A DNA stretch of 15,630 nucleotides from Sandaracinaceae bacterium (GCA_025056955.1 JANWYL010000044.1:1-15630), one strand, 5' to 3'; positions 1 through 7,987 are shown, counted from the stretch's first letter. The notes: generated by a model from the sequence alone, not told the origin. Translations and numbers: made by a program.

Positions 1-2280
1 GGATTGGCCTTGTTTGCAGTGGGTTTGGCCCACGCCCAAAGCTCAAGCGAGTTTGACGATGAATTCGACGAACGAAATTTGGGTGTGGGTGCTTCTCGAG
101 GCCCCGCTCCACCTCAGCAAGGTGCCCAAACGCAACCATCGCTCTCAACATCAACATCAACAGAGAGCGAGTTTGGGGATGCCCAAGGCCCTGCGCCCGA
201 GGCTGGCCCCACGCCTCTCGCTGCTTCTCCCTCTCGCATCGAGGCGCGAGGCGATCTTTTGAAATCCGAGGGCCCTCCGAGCTGGCGCAAGCGCCGTTTT
301 GTCTTCCACAACACCTATCAGGGGGCAGTGGGAGGCCTCCACGTGGTTGACGCAGGCTCAGGGCCTTCTCGCACCTTTCGCGTGCAGCTTCTTACTGATT
401 TTTTTGTCCAAAGCGGTTTTCTTCGCGTCCCAGGAAGCCCTCCAACTGTTTCTGACGAGAACCGCCATGTCGGTGGCTCCCTTTCGCTGAGCTACACTCC
501 TTTTGATTTCATCGAGCTCTACGGTTCAATTCGCAGCCACGCAAATTCGAATGCAACCGAATCGCCTGCCCTCTTTCAGGTCCTTGGAGATACCAACTTG
601 GGTCTCAAGGGCTATATCGAGTTGGTCCCGTGGTGGATCTTGGGGCTAGATGTCGGGGTGTACCTCCTCAACACAGTCGGTGACATTGGCCTTGTGCTCG
701 ATTCGACGAGCTTAGGCTTCCGCTTGAGCACAGCGGTCGATCTCCGAGCGGCTGAGGGCATCGCTTTTCCCTTCGTCGCGCGTTTGAACCTGCGCTATTT
801 TTACGACCGTTCAGAGGCACTGATCACTGGCATTGAGCGGGCGCGGTATGAGGCCCTTCCATCCACAGGCCCAGATGCCCGGCGCTCCTACGAAGACGAA
901 GACCGGCACCTTCTTTCACGGGTCGAGCGCTTTGCCCTTCAGATCAATCGAATGGACTTTTTTGACATTGGCATTGGTACGGAATTTCCCATCGAAGCGG
1001 GTTCTGAGGTGATCGTTTCACCAATTGTCGAGTGGGTGCTGCGCATTCCGGTCAATAGCCGCAACTATTCTTGCCTCTGGATTCCCGAGACACCTGGTGG
1101 AACGACCCCGGCTCCTGGTCAAGATGGGTGCTTGGCCTACCAGGGCTTTGCGGCCATGCCTTCGAATTTGACCTTTGCTTTGCGCGTGCAACCCGGCATA
1201 AAAGGCTTTGCCCTGTTTGGCGGAGCAGACATCGGCGTTTCTGGCCAGACCTTTGTGCGCGAACTGGCTGGAAACGCTCCGTATAACATTTACCTCGGTG
1301 CTTCTTACGCGGTTGATACCCTTCCACCGCCTCCACAGATCGTGGAGCGCGAAGTTGAGCGGAAGGTCGAAGTGCAACTGCCTCCACCTCCTCGGGGGAG
1401 GATCATCGGCCTTGTGGTCGATCGGGAAAGCGGCCAGGGCATCGAGGGTGCCGTTGTTGCTTTCGAAGGAAAAGATCTCACAGCGCTTTCAGCAGGCCAA
1501 GGTGGGCGCTTTGTGAGCTATGAGTTGCCGCCAGGGGAAGTGCCCCTTGCGGTATCGCATCCTGACTACCGTCCAGGAAAGTGCGGCGGCACGATTCCCG
1601 AGCAAGGTGGCGATGTGGAAGTGCGGTGCGAGCTTGAGGCCCTGCCTCGGGTTGGGGCTTTGCGCGGCCGTGTGATCACTGACTCTGGGCAGCCGATTCC
1701 CGGGGCGAGTGTCCAGATTTCTGGGCCGGCGTCCTTCACACTCACGACCGATGCGAGTGGTCTCTTTGCACGCGATGCCCTGCCAGCCGGGAGCTACCAA
1801 GCGCGTGCAGAAGCCGATCGCTACCTCATCTCAGTCGTGTCATTTGATGTGCCACCGCGAGGGACGGCAGAGCCCACAATCACCCTGATTGCGCGGCCTC
1901 GCCGTTCTCTCGTTCAACTCAAGCCGACCGAGATCATCATTCGCCGGCAGGTCAACTTCGCCACCGATAGCGCAGAGATCTTGCCTGACTCGGCTCTGCT
2001 TCTCAGCGAAGTGGCGGACGTGCTTTTGCGTCATCCGGAAATCACCTCGGTTGAAGTGCAAGGCCACACCGATAACCGCGGAGGCCGCGAGTACAACATG
2101 AACTTGAGCCAGGCGCGTGCCGAATCGGTGCGAAACTGGCTGATTCGTGCTGGCGTTGCTCCCGAGCGCCTCACGGCGCGAGGCTACGGCGACACGCGTC
2201 CAATTGCGCCGAACCTTACTGCCCGAGGCCGAGCGAGAAACCGACGCGTCCAGTTCATCATCACCTCGCGGGCTGAATGA
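1..2280 (+). CDS. OmpA-family outer-membrane protein with two carboxypeptidase-regulatory-like domains (5' truncated)
   Basis: Residue numbers count from the TTG at position 4, which is probably an internal codon: the frame is open to the window edge and the first residues look like the end of a signal peptide (…GLAHA|Q), so the true start lies upstream. After a low-complexity Ser/Thr/Gln/Pro stretch (about 30-75) comes a long region rich in alternating aromatic and polar residues (about 95-440) that could form a beta-barrel. A Pro-rich hinge with a charged EREVERK stretch follows (about 440-463). Next are two small beta-sandwich domains (about 464-545 and 550-635) of the carboxypeptidase-regulatory type; the first has two Cys that may form a disulfide. 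The C-terminus (about 643-755) is an OmpA-like peptidoglycan-binding domain: HTDNRG supplies D690 and NLSQARAE supplies R705, the usual diaminopimelate-binding pair. It probably anchors the outer membrane to peptidoglycan. The barrel assignment is inferred; the OmpA domain is secure. Confidence 0.9.
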   Translation, partial: GLALFAVGLAHAQSSSEFDDEFDERNLGVGASRGPAPPQQGAQTQPSLSTSTSTESEFGDAQGPAPEAGPTPLAASPSRIEARGDLLKSEGPPSWRKRRFVFHNTYQGAVGGLHVVDAGSGPSRTFRVQLLTDFFVQSGFLRVPGSPPTVSDENRHVGGSLSLSYTPFDFIELYGSIRSHANSNATESPALFQVLGDTNLGLKGYIELVPWWILGLDVGVYLLNTVGDIGLVLDSTSLGFRLSTAVDLRAAEGIAFPFVARLNLRYFYDRSEALITGIERARYEALPSTGPDARRSYEDEDRHLLSRVERFALQINRMDFFDIGIGTEFPIEAGSEVIVSPIVEWVLRIPVNSRNYSCLWIPETPGGTTPAPGQDGCLAYQGFAAMPSNLTFALRVQPGIKGFALFGGADIGVSGQTFVRELAGNAPYNIYLGASYAVDTLPPPPQIVEREVERKVEVQLPPPPRGRIIGLVVDRESGQGIEGAVVAFEGKDLTALSAGQGGRFVSYELPPGEVPLAVSHPDYRPGKCGGTIPEQGGDVEVRCELEALPRVGALRGRVITDSGQPIPGASVQISGPASFTLTTDASGLFARDALPAGSYQARAEADRYLISVVSFDVPPRGTAEPTITLIARPRRSLVQLKPTEIIIRRQVNFATDSAEILPDSALLLSEVADVLLRHPEITSVEVQGHTDNRGGREYNMNLSQARAESVRNWLIRAGVAPERLTARGYGDTRPIAPNLTARGRARNRRVQFIITSRAE

Positions 2281-2319
2281 GTTCTTGAGGGCCTTGTTTT
2301 TTTGGTTCATCCTTAATGC

Positions 2320-2922
2320 ATGGGTTTTTGGCGAGTTGGGGCGGAAGGGCTTTGCCTGCTCTTAGGCGCGCTTCTCCTCCTTGAGGAAAAGGCCCTGGCT
2401 TCCCTGGCGGAAGCGATGTCCCTGGCTGAGCTTGTGCGAGAAAGTGAGCTCATTGCCGAGATCGAGGTCGAGGCCTTGCGTTCCCGTTACGACGAAAAGG
2501 GGCGCATCGTCACCGAGGTCGATGCGCGCTTGCGCGAGGTGTTGAAGGGGAAGCGGACGCGCGGTGAGCGGATTCGAATTTTGCGTCTTGGAGGGGTTGT
2601 GGGTGATCTTGGTCTTCGGGTCGAAGGAGAGCCCCATTTCGAAGTGGGGATGCGTGCCTTGGCTTTTCTATGGGCGATGGATGGGAGTGGGCAAGGCTTC
2701 TACCGGCCGGTCGGGATGTCTCAAGGGATTTTTCCCTGTGTTGAAGAGGGGGGGCAGTGGGTGGTTCGGCCAGGAGGTGAAGGGTTGGCATTGGTTCGGG
2801 TGGACGAAAAGGGCCGTCTCAGGGGGGCTCGTGGTGTGTTGGTGGCCTCAGAGCCTCTTTACCGCTTTGTCGAACGCATCCGAGAGCTTGTGGCAGAAGA
2901 GCGCAGGGAGGCTCTTCCTTGA
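2320..2922 (+). CDS. Secreted protein of unknown function, partner of the downstream matrixin
   Basis: This 200-residue protein has a hydrophobic N-terminal segment (about 11-21, ending near ALAS at 25-28), consistent with Sec export. The mature part begins with a SLAELVRESELIAEIEVEAL pattern, then beta-strand-like segments with a VLKGKR turn and a GEPHFEVGMRALAFL stretch, and ends in a charged helix (about 180-198). I recognise the general style, a small secreted domain often found beside secreted proteases in myxobacteria, but no named function. It starts 39 bp after the OmpA-type gene. Its stop codon overlaps the TTG start of the matrixin gene, so the two are probably translationally coupled and work in the same compartment. 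No strong ribosome-binding site precedes the ATG at 2320, so the start is provisional. The reading frame itself is well supported by codon use and by the coupling. Confidence 0.75.
   Translation: MGFWRVGAEGLCLLLGALLLLEEKALASLAEAMSLAELVRESELIAEIEVEALRSRYDEKGRIVTEVDARLREVLKGKRTRGERIRILRLGGVVGDLGLRVEGEPHFEVGMRALAFLWAMDGSGQGFYRPVGMSQGIFPCVEEGGQWVVRPGGEGLALVRVDEKGRLRGARGVLVASEPLYRFVERIRELVAEERREALP
2905..2911 (+). promoter_or_regulatory. Shine-Dalgarno site deciding the TTG start of the matrixin gene
   Basis: AGGGAGG lies inside the 3' end of the upstream gene, seven bases before a TTG codon at 2919. That TTG overlaps the upstream TGA stop as TTGA. No in-frame ATG occurs before the mature protease, and starting here gives a sensible signal peptide, so this site fixes the start. 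Confidence 0.7.
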
Positions 2923-3860
2923 GGCCCGTTGTTGCTTATGGCGCCTTTTTGCTTGTCATTTTTTGGCCTTACCGCGGGGCTGCGTGGTGCCAGATGGTGA
3001 CCCGCGCCATGCCCACTTTTGACGATCCTTGTCCCCTGCCTGACCGCGAGCGTGGAATTTTTCCCATTGCTTGGCGCCGTCCCTGTACCTCTCTTTCGAT
3101 TTCGGAAGCCCTTCCGCCACGCTCCATATCAATCGATGAAACGCTGGACACGCTTCAAGGAGGCATTGCAGCGTGGGTTGAAGTCGATTGTGGAGGGGGC
3201 AGGAAGCCGGGCCTTCGGGTCGAAGTGCTCGCCGCGCGCAATGCCTGCGAGCGTGCTGTGCACCATCCAAAGGGTGCCAACGTCCACGCCCTCATCTTTG
3301 TCCAAGAAGGCTGGAGCCGCGAGCGTGGGCACGATCCGCGGGCTTTTGCGATCACCTACGTGTGGCACGAGATGAATTCGGGCGAGATCCTCGATGTTGA
3401 CATCGAGATCAACGAACAAAGCAAGCGCTATGCAATTTGTCCCGAAGAAGGTTGCCGCGACGGCCGGATCGATCTCCCCAACGTGCTCACCCACGAAATG
3501 GGCCACTACTTTGGCCTCGCCCATAGCCCCGATGATCCAGAGGCCACCATGTATGCCGCAGCTGAGCCTGGCGAAACCTCGAAGCGGAGCCTGGCCGAAG
3601 ACGATATTGCCGGGATTTGTACAATTTATGGCCCAGATGCTTTGAGCGAGGCCTGCGATCCCACCCCAAAAGGCGGCCTCGATCTTTCATGCACGGGCGA
3701 AAAGGGCTGCGGGTGCATGCTCTTCCGCCGCGAAAGCAGCCCTTTTTCAATTGGATTATTCGCTTTTTTGACCCTTGTCCTTCTGCTTAAGCGATGGGGA
3801 GCCGCGCGGGAGCAAGCCAAGACTCTCCCACCCGGTAGCGGCCGTGCTCGTCCCGAATGA
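2919..3860 (+). CDS. Secreted matrixin-family zinc metalloprotease with MYXO-CTERM-like tail
   Basis: This is a zinc-dependent endopeptidase of the metzincin clan. The full HExxHxxGxxH signature is present (H192, E193, H196, G199, H202), with a likely Met-turn at M211 (ATMYA). Residues 1-22 form a hydrophobic export signal, so the enzyme acts outside the cytoplasm. The mature part contains many Cys, consistent with disulfides. The C-terminus has GCGC (263-266), a hydrophobic helix (about 276-290) and then KR. This resembles the MYXO-CTERM sorting signal, thought to direct cleavage and surface attachment in myxobacteria, and it is followed by about 20 extra residues. Those last residues are encoded where the gene overlaps the convergent hydrolase gene by 74 bp. 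The start is TTG, coupled to the preceding gene. The target protein is unknown. Family assignment is very secure; the sorting signal is a good match by eye. Confidence 0.93.
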   Translation: MRPVVAYGAFLLVIFWPYRGAAWCQMVTRAMPTFDDPCPLPDRERGIFPIAWRRPCTSLSISEALPPRSISIDETLDTLQGGIAAWVEVDCGGGRKPGLRVEVLAARNACERAVHHPKGANVHALIFVQEGWSRERGHDPRAFAITYVWHEMNSGEILDVDIEINEQSKRYAICPEEGCRDGRIDLPNVLTHEMGHYFGLAHSPDDPEATMYAAAEPGETSKRSLAEDDIAGICTIYGPDALSEACDPTPKGGLDLSCTGEKGCGCMLFRRESSPFSIGLFAFLTLVLLLKRWGAAREQAKTLPPGSGRARPE

Positions 3861-4662
3861 CCCTGGCCATGGCCACTTCGTGGTCGTGGGTGAAAAAGAG
3901 CCTACCTTTTTGGGCCACAAGGGCTGAAAGGAGCGCTTCTTTTTCGTCGATCAGGAGTTCAGGATAACGGTCGTAGCCCATTGTGACTGGAAGATGCACC
4001 CATGGACGGCCAGGAATGAGATCAGAGGCAAAAACGATGGGGCCTTCGGGGCTTTCGACTTGAGAGAGAAGAAGGCCAGGGGTATGCCCATCAGAGAGGT
4101 GGAAGCGGTAGCCAGGGCCCAGCACCTCGCTGGTTTCGCCTGAAACGAGTTCAAGCCTCCCGCTTGACTCAAGCAAAGGAATGAGCTCCGGGATGAAAGA
4201 GGCGCGGTCTCGGGGGTGGGGATTTTTGGCGCGCGCAAAGGCCCGCTCGCTCACCACAAAGGTTGCATTTGGAAAGAGAAGGCGTGGAGCCTTGCCTTCT
4301 TCATAAGCGCTCAAGAGCCCTCCTGCATGATCGAAGTGGAGGTGAGAGAGAACGACCACATCGATATCGGCATCGCTTAAGCCCAGCCGCGAGAGCTCTT
4401 GGAGAAGCACGTGCTCAGCTTCGAGGACACCGTAGCGATCCTTGAGTTTTGGAGGGAAAAAAGCCCCAATTCCTGCTTCAAAAAGAATTCGCCGCGATGG
4501 ATTTTCTTCTTCAATCAGCATTGCCCGGCAGGCCAAGGGGATGCGGTGGCGCTCATCGGGGGGGATCCACTGTTCCCAAAGGGCCCGCGGCACGTTGCCA
4601 AACATTGCACCTCCATCGAGGCGCTGAGAATTTCCACGCAGCGCACTGAGCCAGCGTCGCAT
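3787..4662 (-). CDS. Metallo-beta-lactamase-fold hydrolase, lactonase-like
   Basis: Read from the ATG at 4662 this is 291 residues. The metal-binding motif is SHLHFDHAGG (H107, H109, D111, H112), with further ligands at H188 or H193 (HLSDGHTPG), D214 (FASDLIPG) and H259/H261 (FTHDHE). The DGGAMFG stretch near the N-terminus and the overall length resemble the YtnP/AiiA-like branch, which includes acyl-homoserine-lactone lactonases, but that branch is broad and substrate cannot be read from motifs. No signal peptide is seen, so it is cytoplasmic. It is last in a minus-strand operon behind an esterase (48 bp gap). A TTG at 4692 would add ten residues but has a poor ribosome site, while AAGG precedes the ATG. 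The 3' end overlaps the matrixin gene by 74 bp in convergent orientation. Confidence 0.9.
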   Translation of the reverse strand: MRRWLSALRGNSQRLDGGAMFGNVPRALWEQWIPPDERHRIPLACRAMLIEEENPSRRILFEAGIGAFFPPKLKDRYGVLEAEHVLLQELSRLGLSDADIDVVVLSHLHFDHAGGLLSAYEEGKAPRLLFPNATFVVSERAFARAKNPHPRDRASFIPELIPLLESSGRLELVSGETSEVLGPGYRFHLSDGHTPGLLLSQVESPEGPIVFASDLIPGRPWVHLPVTMGYDRYPELLIDEKEALLSALVAQKGRLFFTHDHEVAMARVIRDEHGRYRVGESWLAPARLPIA

Positions 4663-4710
4663 AAGAAGGCCTTGATTCGGACAGTGGCCCAAGGCAAGCC
4701 GGAAAGGAGC

Positions 4711-5442
4711 TTAAGCCGCAAAAAGCTCCCGGAGCCACTTTTCAAAGCGATCGAGGACGATGCCTGGGATTTGGTGCTGCCCCCGAAAAGGCACAAAGAG
4801 CACTTGCCAGCCCGCCGCGGTCATGTCTTGGGCCAGGCGCTCTGCCGCATCGAAAGGCAAAAGCGGATCCTCTTTCCCATGGCTCACAAAAGCCCGAAGG
4901 CCTTTGCGTTTTGACATGCGCAAGCGCCACTCTGCCTCATTGAGGTAGGTTCCGCTCCAGGCGACCAGCCCATCAAGCCTTCGCTCGCTCGAAAGGGCAA
5001 TCGATGTCGCAAGCATCGCTCCTTGGGAAAAGCCGCCAATCACGAGGTGCGAAGGCTCAAGCGCTTCTTCGAGCGCATCGAGGCATTTGGAAGCGAGCGC
5101 TTCTGCTTCACGCAAACCCTGAGGGAGGCTTTGACTGAGATCGCGATGGCGTCCAGCGAGAATCGCTTCTTCGAGGGCTTGGACATCGACAGGCCACCAC
5201 GCCCGCGGTGGCTCAAGCCCAAGGCGGCTCAGACCCAAAGCGTCCTCAAGAACAATTGGCGCTTTTGGAAAGGCAAAGCGGAAAGATCGATCCACATCGA
5301 GGCCGCGGTAAATCCCAACGAGGTCATCGCCAGGGGCCCCGTACCCATGGAAAAGGACAACGAGCGGGCCCTTTCCGCCCCCTTGGCGATCAGGACCTCC
5401 ACAGAGAAACACTTCCAAAGGCCCAAAGTGCAAAGCGCGCAT
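4711..5442 (-). CDS. Alpha/beta hydrolase, phospholipase/carboxylesterase-like
   Basis: This is a 243-residue serine hydrolase of the phospholipase/carboxylesterase (acyl-protein-thioesterase-like) family. It shows the oxyanion-region motif FHGYGAPGDD (31-40), the nucleophile elbow GGFSQGA (S139), an acid in SHGKEDPLLPF (D192) and the catalytic His in GQHQ (H223). A WW pair at 82-83 is typical of this family. It has no export signal and is probably cytoplasmic. The chosen ATG lies about ten bases after the stop of the upstream binding-protein gene; a TTG at 5484 would overlap that gene and add 14 poorly conserved-looking residues. The order binding protein, esterase, MBL hydrolase suggests uptake or sensing of an ester or lactone and its hydrolysis, but this is inference. 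Specific substrate unknown. Confidence 0.88.
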   Translation of the reverse strand: MRALHFGPLEVFLCGGPDRQGGGKGPLVVLFHGYGAPGDDLVGIYRGLDVDRSFRFAFPKAPIVLEDALGLSRLGLEPPRAWWPVDVQALEEAILAGRHRDLSQSLPQGLREAEALASKCLDALEEALEPSHLVIGGFSQGAMLATSIALSSERRLDGLVAWSGTYLNEAEWRLRMSKRKGLRAFVSHGKEDPLLPFDAAERLAQDMTAAGWQVLFVPFRGQHQIPGIVLDRFEKWLRELFAA

Positions 5443-5452
5443 GAGGCCGTGC

Positions 5453-6496
5453 TCACTTTTCTCCAAAAGCGGCTGCCTTTGCAATCAAGGTCGGATCCGC
5501 AATTCGCGTGGCGACCCTTTCGCGGACTTGCTTCCCAACTTCTTTCCACAGGGCGATCTCTTGAGGAGTGAGATCGACCATTTTCATTCCTCGCTCACGC
5601 AAAGCAGCGATTGCTTCTTCTTCGGCACGAGCGGCGTTGCGGCGGCCAAGCGCGTGGAACTGAGCGCCTGTTTCGAGAAGGGCATTGCGGTCGGCTTCGG
5701 GTAAGGACTGAAAGACGCGTTCCGACATCACGCTTCCGCCGACCAACACAGCGACAGGCATGGTCACCATGTGGGTCACGTTTGCAGCCCACTGGAGTGG
5801 AAGGGCCACGGCAGGTGGCGCAAAGAAGGTGTCGATGCGCCCTGTCTGAAGGGCACCCAATACCTCGGGAATCCCCACCGACACCGTCTGGGCTTTCACG
5901 ATTTCAAAGAAAACAGGAAGGATCACGTCGTCAGAGCGCATCCAAAACTTGGTTTGAGCGAGGTCTTGGGGCTTACGGATTTCTCGCTTGGAAAAGAGAT
6001 GGGCACGCCCCACATCGGCCCAACCAAGCATGCGAAAGCCCTGCTGAATGATTCCGCCTTCGATTTCGCTCGCAAGGGCTTCGCGCGCCGCTTGCACCTG
6101 CTCATAGCGCAAAAAAGTGCCTGGTAGCTGAAAAATCAAGGCCGGCCGATGAATGAGGGCGAGCCCAGAGGCCGTGACTCCTCCTGCATCAAGCCTTCCT
6201 GAGCGGATCTTGCGGATGAGCTCGGGTTCATCACCCTGAACGCCACCAGCGTAAAACCGAAACTGAAGCCTGCGTTCTGTGCGCCGGCGAAGCTCGCGGT
6301 TCCATGCTTCAAGGTTTCGCATGATCGCTGAGCCAGGTGGTGCCACTGTGGCAAAGGAGAGCACCCTTCCTTCGGCTTCTTGGGCGCCGAGATCGGCCAG
6401 AGGAAGAATCGTTGAAAGCGCTATGAGGAACAAAAAGATTCGCTGTGCTTTCATATGCCCACATCTTGAGACGTAAAACTCGAAAATTCCATCCAT
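5453..6496 (-). CDS. TRAP transporter-type periplasmic solute-binding protein (DctP family)
   Basis: The 347-residue product resembles DctP-type binding proteins of TRAP transporters, which bind organic acids in the periplasm. Typical features are LSFATVAPPGS at the start of the mature chain, GDEPELIRKIRSGRLDAG (about 88-105), and the KFWMRSDD segment (183-190), whose R187 matches the Arg that usually binds the carboxylate. A signal peptide runs from M15 (MKAQRIFLFLIALS) to about GAQ at 39. The ATG at 6496 has a good AAGGG site, while the ATG at 6454 gives a cleaner signal peptide; both are possible. No DctQ or DctM membrane subunits are in the window, so it is an orphan here. It is the first gene of the minus-strand operon and is transcribed divergently from the DprE1-like gene. 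Confidence 0.88.
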   Translation of the reverse strand: MDGIFEFYVSRCGHMKAQRIFLFLIALSTILPLADLGAQEAEGRVLSFATVAPPGSAIMRNLEAWNRELRRRTERRLQFRFYAGGVQGDEPELIRKIRSGRLDAGGVTASGLALIHRPALIFQLPGTFLRYEQVQAAREALASEIEGGIIQQGFRMLGWADVGRAHLFSKREIRKPQDLAQTKFWMRSDDVILPVFFEIVKAQTVSVGIPEVLGALQTGRIDTFFAPPAVALPLQWAANVTHMVTMPVAVLVGGSVMSERVFQSLPEADRNALLETGAQFHALGRRNAARAEEEAIAALRERGMKMVDLTPQEIALWKEVGKQVRERVATRIADPTLIAKAAAFGEK

Positions 6497-6551
6497 TTTT
6501 TGCCCTTTCTTTGGCTTTCTTTTTGGCTCTTCGTGCGCTAGCTCTCCTCTG
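6497..6551. promoter_or_regulatory. Divergent intergenic region between the binding protein and the DprE1-like gene
   Basis: This 55-bp spacer must hold the start signals of two divergent units. The plus strand is pyrimidine-rich, with a near repeat of TTTCTTTGGC and TTTCTTTTTGGC. The minus strand is correspondingly purine-rich and supplies the AAGGG ribosome site of the binding-protein gene. No convincing -35/-10 pair or plus-strand Shine-Dalgarno site was seen. Confidence 0.4.
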
Positions 6552-7976
6552 ATGGATTCATGGCTTGAAGCTCATACGGACCACTCGCTTTCTTTCTCAT
6601 CAGAGTCTCCCCCTCCGATCCAGTGGATCGAAGGATGGGGTCGCATTGGCGTTTGGGGGAAGGAACTCCATTCGACTGAGCTTGAGCCCGCAAGCGCAGG
6701 CGCCGCCCTGTTTCGCGGGCTTGGGCGAAGCTATGGGGACAGCTCCCTCCCTGCGGGTGCCGGCGATGTCGTTGTGAACACCACCTTTGCCGATCGCATT
6801 CTTGGCTTTGACGAAAAACACCTCATCGTTCTGGCAGAAGCTGGCTGTTCCCTCCGTGAGCTCAACCGCGTGTTTTTGCCCCGGGGGTTTTTTGTACCGG
6901 TTACGCCAGGGACTCAGTTTGTGACTTTGGGTGGGATGGTGGCCTCAGACGTGCACGGGAAAGACCATCACGTGCACGGGACAATTGGAAGGCACGTGCT
7001 TTCCTTGCGCATGCGTGTGGCTGATGGGCGCGTGCTTCGTTGCTCCCGCGAGGAGCACCCCGACCTTTTTTTGGCCACCCTCGGTGGCATGGGTCTTACC
7101 GGCCACATCCTCGAAGTCGAGATGCGGATGAGGCGCGTGCCAAGCCCTTGGATTCGTCAGTATTCCCGCCGAGTCGATGACATCGACGAATTTCTTGAGG
7201 CCTTGGCCCAAGCAGCAAAGCGCTGGCCCTATACCGTCGGCTGGATCGATTGCCTTACCCGTGGCCGGCACATGGGCCGAGGAATTTTGCTCGCAGGTGA
7301 TTGGGCTTCTCCCGATGAAGCACCCTCCTCATTTCCCAAGCCAAAAAAGAAGATCAACATCTCCTTCGATTTTCCAAGCTTTATCCTTGGCCCCCACACA
7401 GTTGCTGCTTTCAATCACCTTTATTACTGGCGTCACCTTCCCCGCGAACGCTTTTGCCTCACCCACTGGGAGGACTTCTTCTATCCACTCGATGCGATTG
7501 GAGGGTGGAATCGCATGTACGGGAAACGTGGCTTCACCCAATATCAATGCGTGCTTCCCGCAGCTGCTGGCCCGGAAGCCCCAAGAAGGGTACTTGAGAT
7601 CCTCACCAAGCATGGCGGCGCTTCTTTTCTTTGTGTGATCAAGGATTGCGGCCCTGAAGGCGAAGGGGTACTTTCTTTCCCCATGGAGGGTGTATCGATT
7701 GCACTTGATATCCCCATCCGCGGTGACACCCAGGAACTGATCGACACCCTCAACGAAGAAGTGTTGCGGGAGGGGGGGCGCATCTACCTCACAAAGGATC
7801 GCTTCACCCGAAGGGAGCACTTTGTTGAAATGGAGAAAAGGAGGCTTCCGCGCTTTCAGGAGATTCGCCAAAAATGGGACCCCGAACTGCGCATCCGGAG
7901 TGCCCAATCGGTGCGCTTGTTTGGAGATCCCATGCCCTCTCCCAAAAAAGCGGATGGCTTTGCGTTTCGGAAATGA
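6552..7976 (+). CDS. FAD-binding oxidoreductase, DprE1-like (polyprenyl-phosphoryl-ribose 2-oxidase family)
   Basis: This 474-residue VAO/PCMH-type flavoenzyme resembles DprE1, which oxidises the 2'-hydroxyl of decaprenylphosphoryl-ribose. Visible FAD-domain motifs are GLGRSYGD (56-63), VTPGTQFVTLGGMVASDVHGKDHH (split over 117-140, with H135 and K137) and LGGMGLTG (177-184). The C-terminal part has YQCVLP (331-336), IALDIPI (383-389) and YLTKD with K415, matching the active-site Lys region of DprE1. From memory of the mycobacterial alignment, the Cys hit by benzothiazinones corresponds to A384 here. The next gene is a short-chain dehydrogenase like DprE2, so together they probably epimerise a polyprenyl-linked sugar at the inner membrane. 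The ATG lacks a clear Shine-Dalgarno site. Family is secure; the exact sugar substrate is inferred. Confidence 0.87.
   Translation: MDSWLEAHTDHSLSFSSESPPPIQWIEGWGRIGVWGKELHSTELEPASAGAALFRGLGRSYGDSSLPAGAGDVVVNTTFADRILGFDEKHLIVLAEAGCSLRELNRVFLPRGFFVPVTPGTQFVTLGGMVASDVHGKDHHVHGTIGRHVLSLRMRVADGRVLRCSREEHPDLFLATLGGMGLTGHILEVEMRMRRVPSPWIRQYSRRVDDIDEFLEALAQAAKRWPYTVGWIDCLTRGRHMGRGILLAGDWASPDEAPSSFPKPKKKINISFDFPSFILGPHTVAAFNHLYYWRHLPRERFCLTHWEDFFYPLDAIGGWNRMYGKRGFTQYQCVLPAAAGPEAPRRVLEILTKHGGASFLCVIKDCGPEGEGVLSFPMEGVSIALDIPIRGDTQELIDTLNEEVLREGGRIYLTKDRFTRREHFVEMEKRRLPRFQEIRQKWDPELRIRSAQSVRLFGDPMPSPKKADGFAFRK
6949..6981 (+). repeat. 12-bp direct repeat within the DprE1-like active-site segment
   Basis: ACGTGCACGGGA occurs at 6949-6960 and again at 6970-6981, 21 bp apart and in the same frame. 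It encodes the two VHG tripeptides of DVHGKDHHVHGT. It is either a small internal duplication or chance reuse of codons. Confidence 0.5.
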
Positions 7977-7987
7977 GAAGGTAGCTG

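Noticed and set aside
6949..6981. Tandem repeat as the start of a repeat array or mobile-element trace
   Set aside because: Only two 12-bp copies are present and both encode residues of a conserved flavoenzyme segment.
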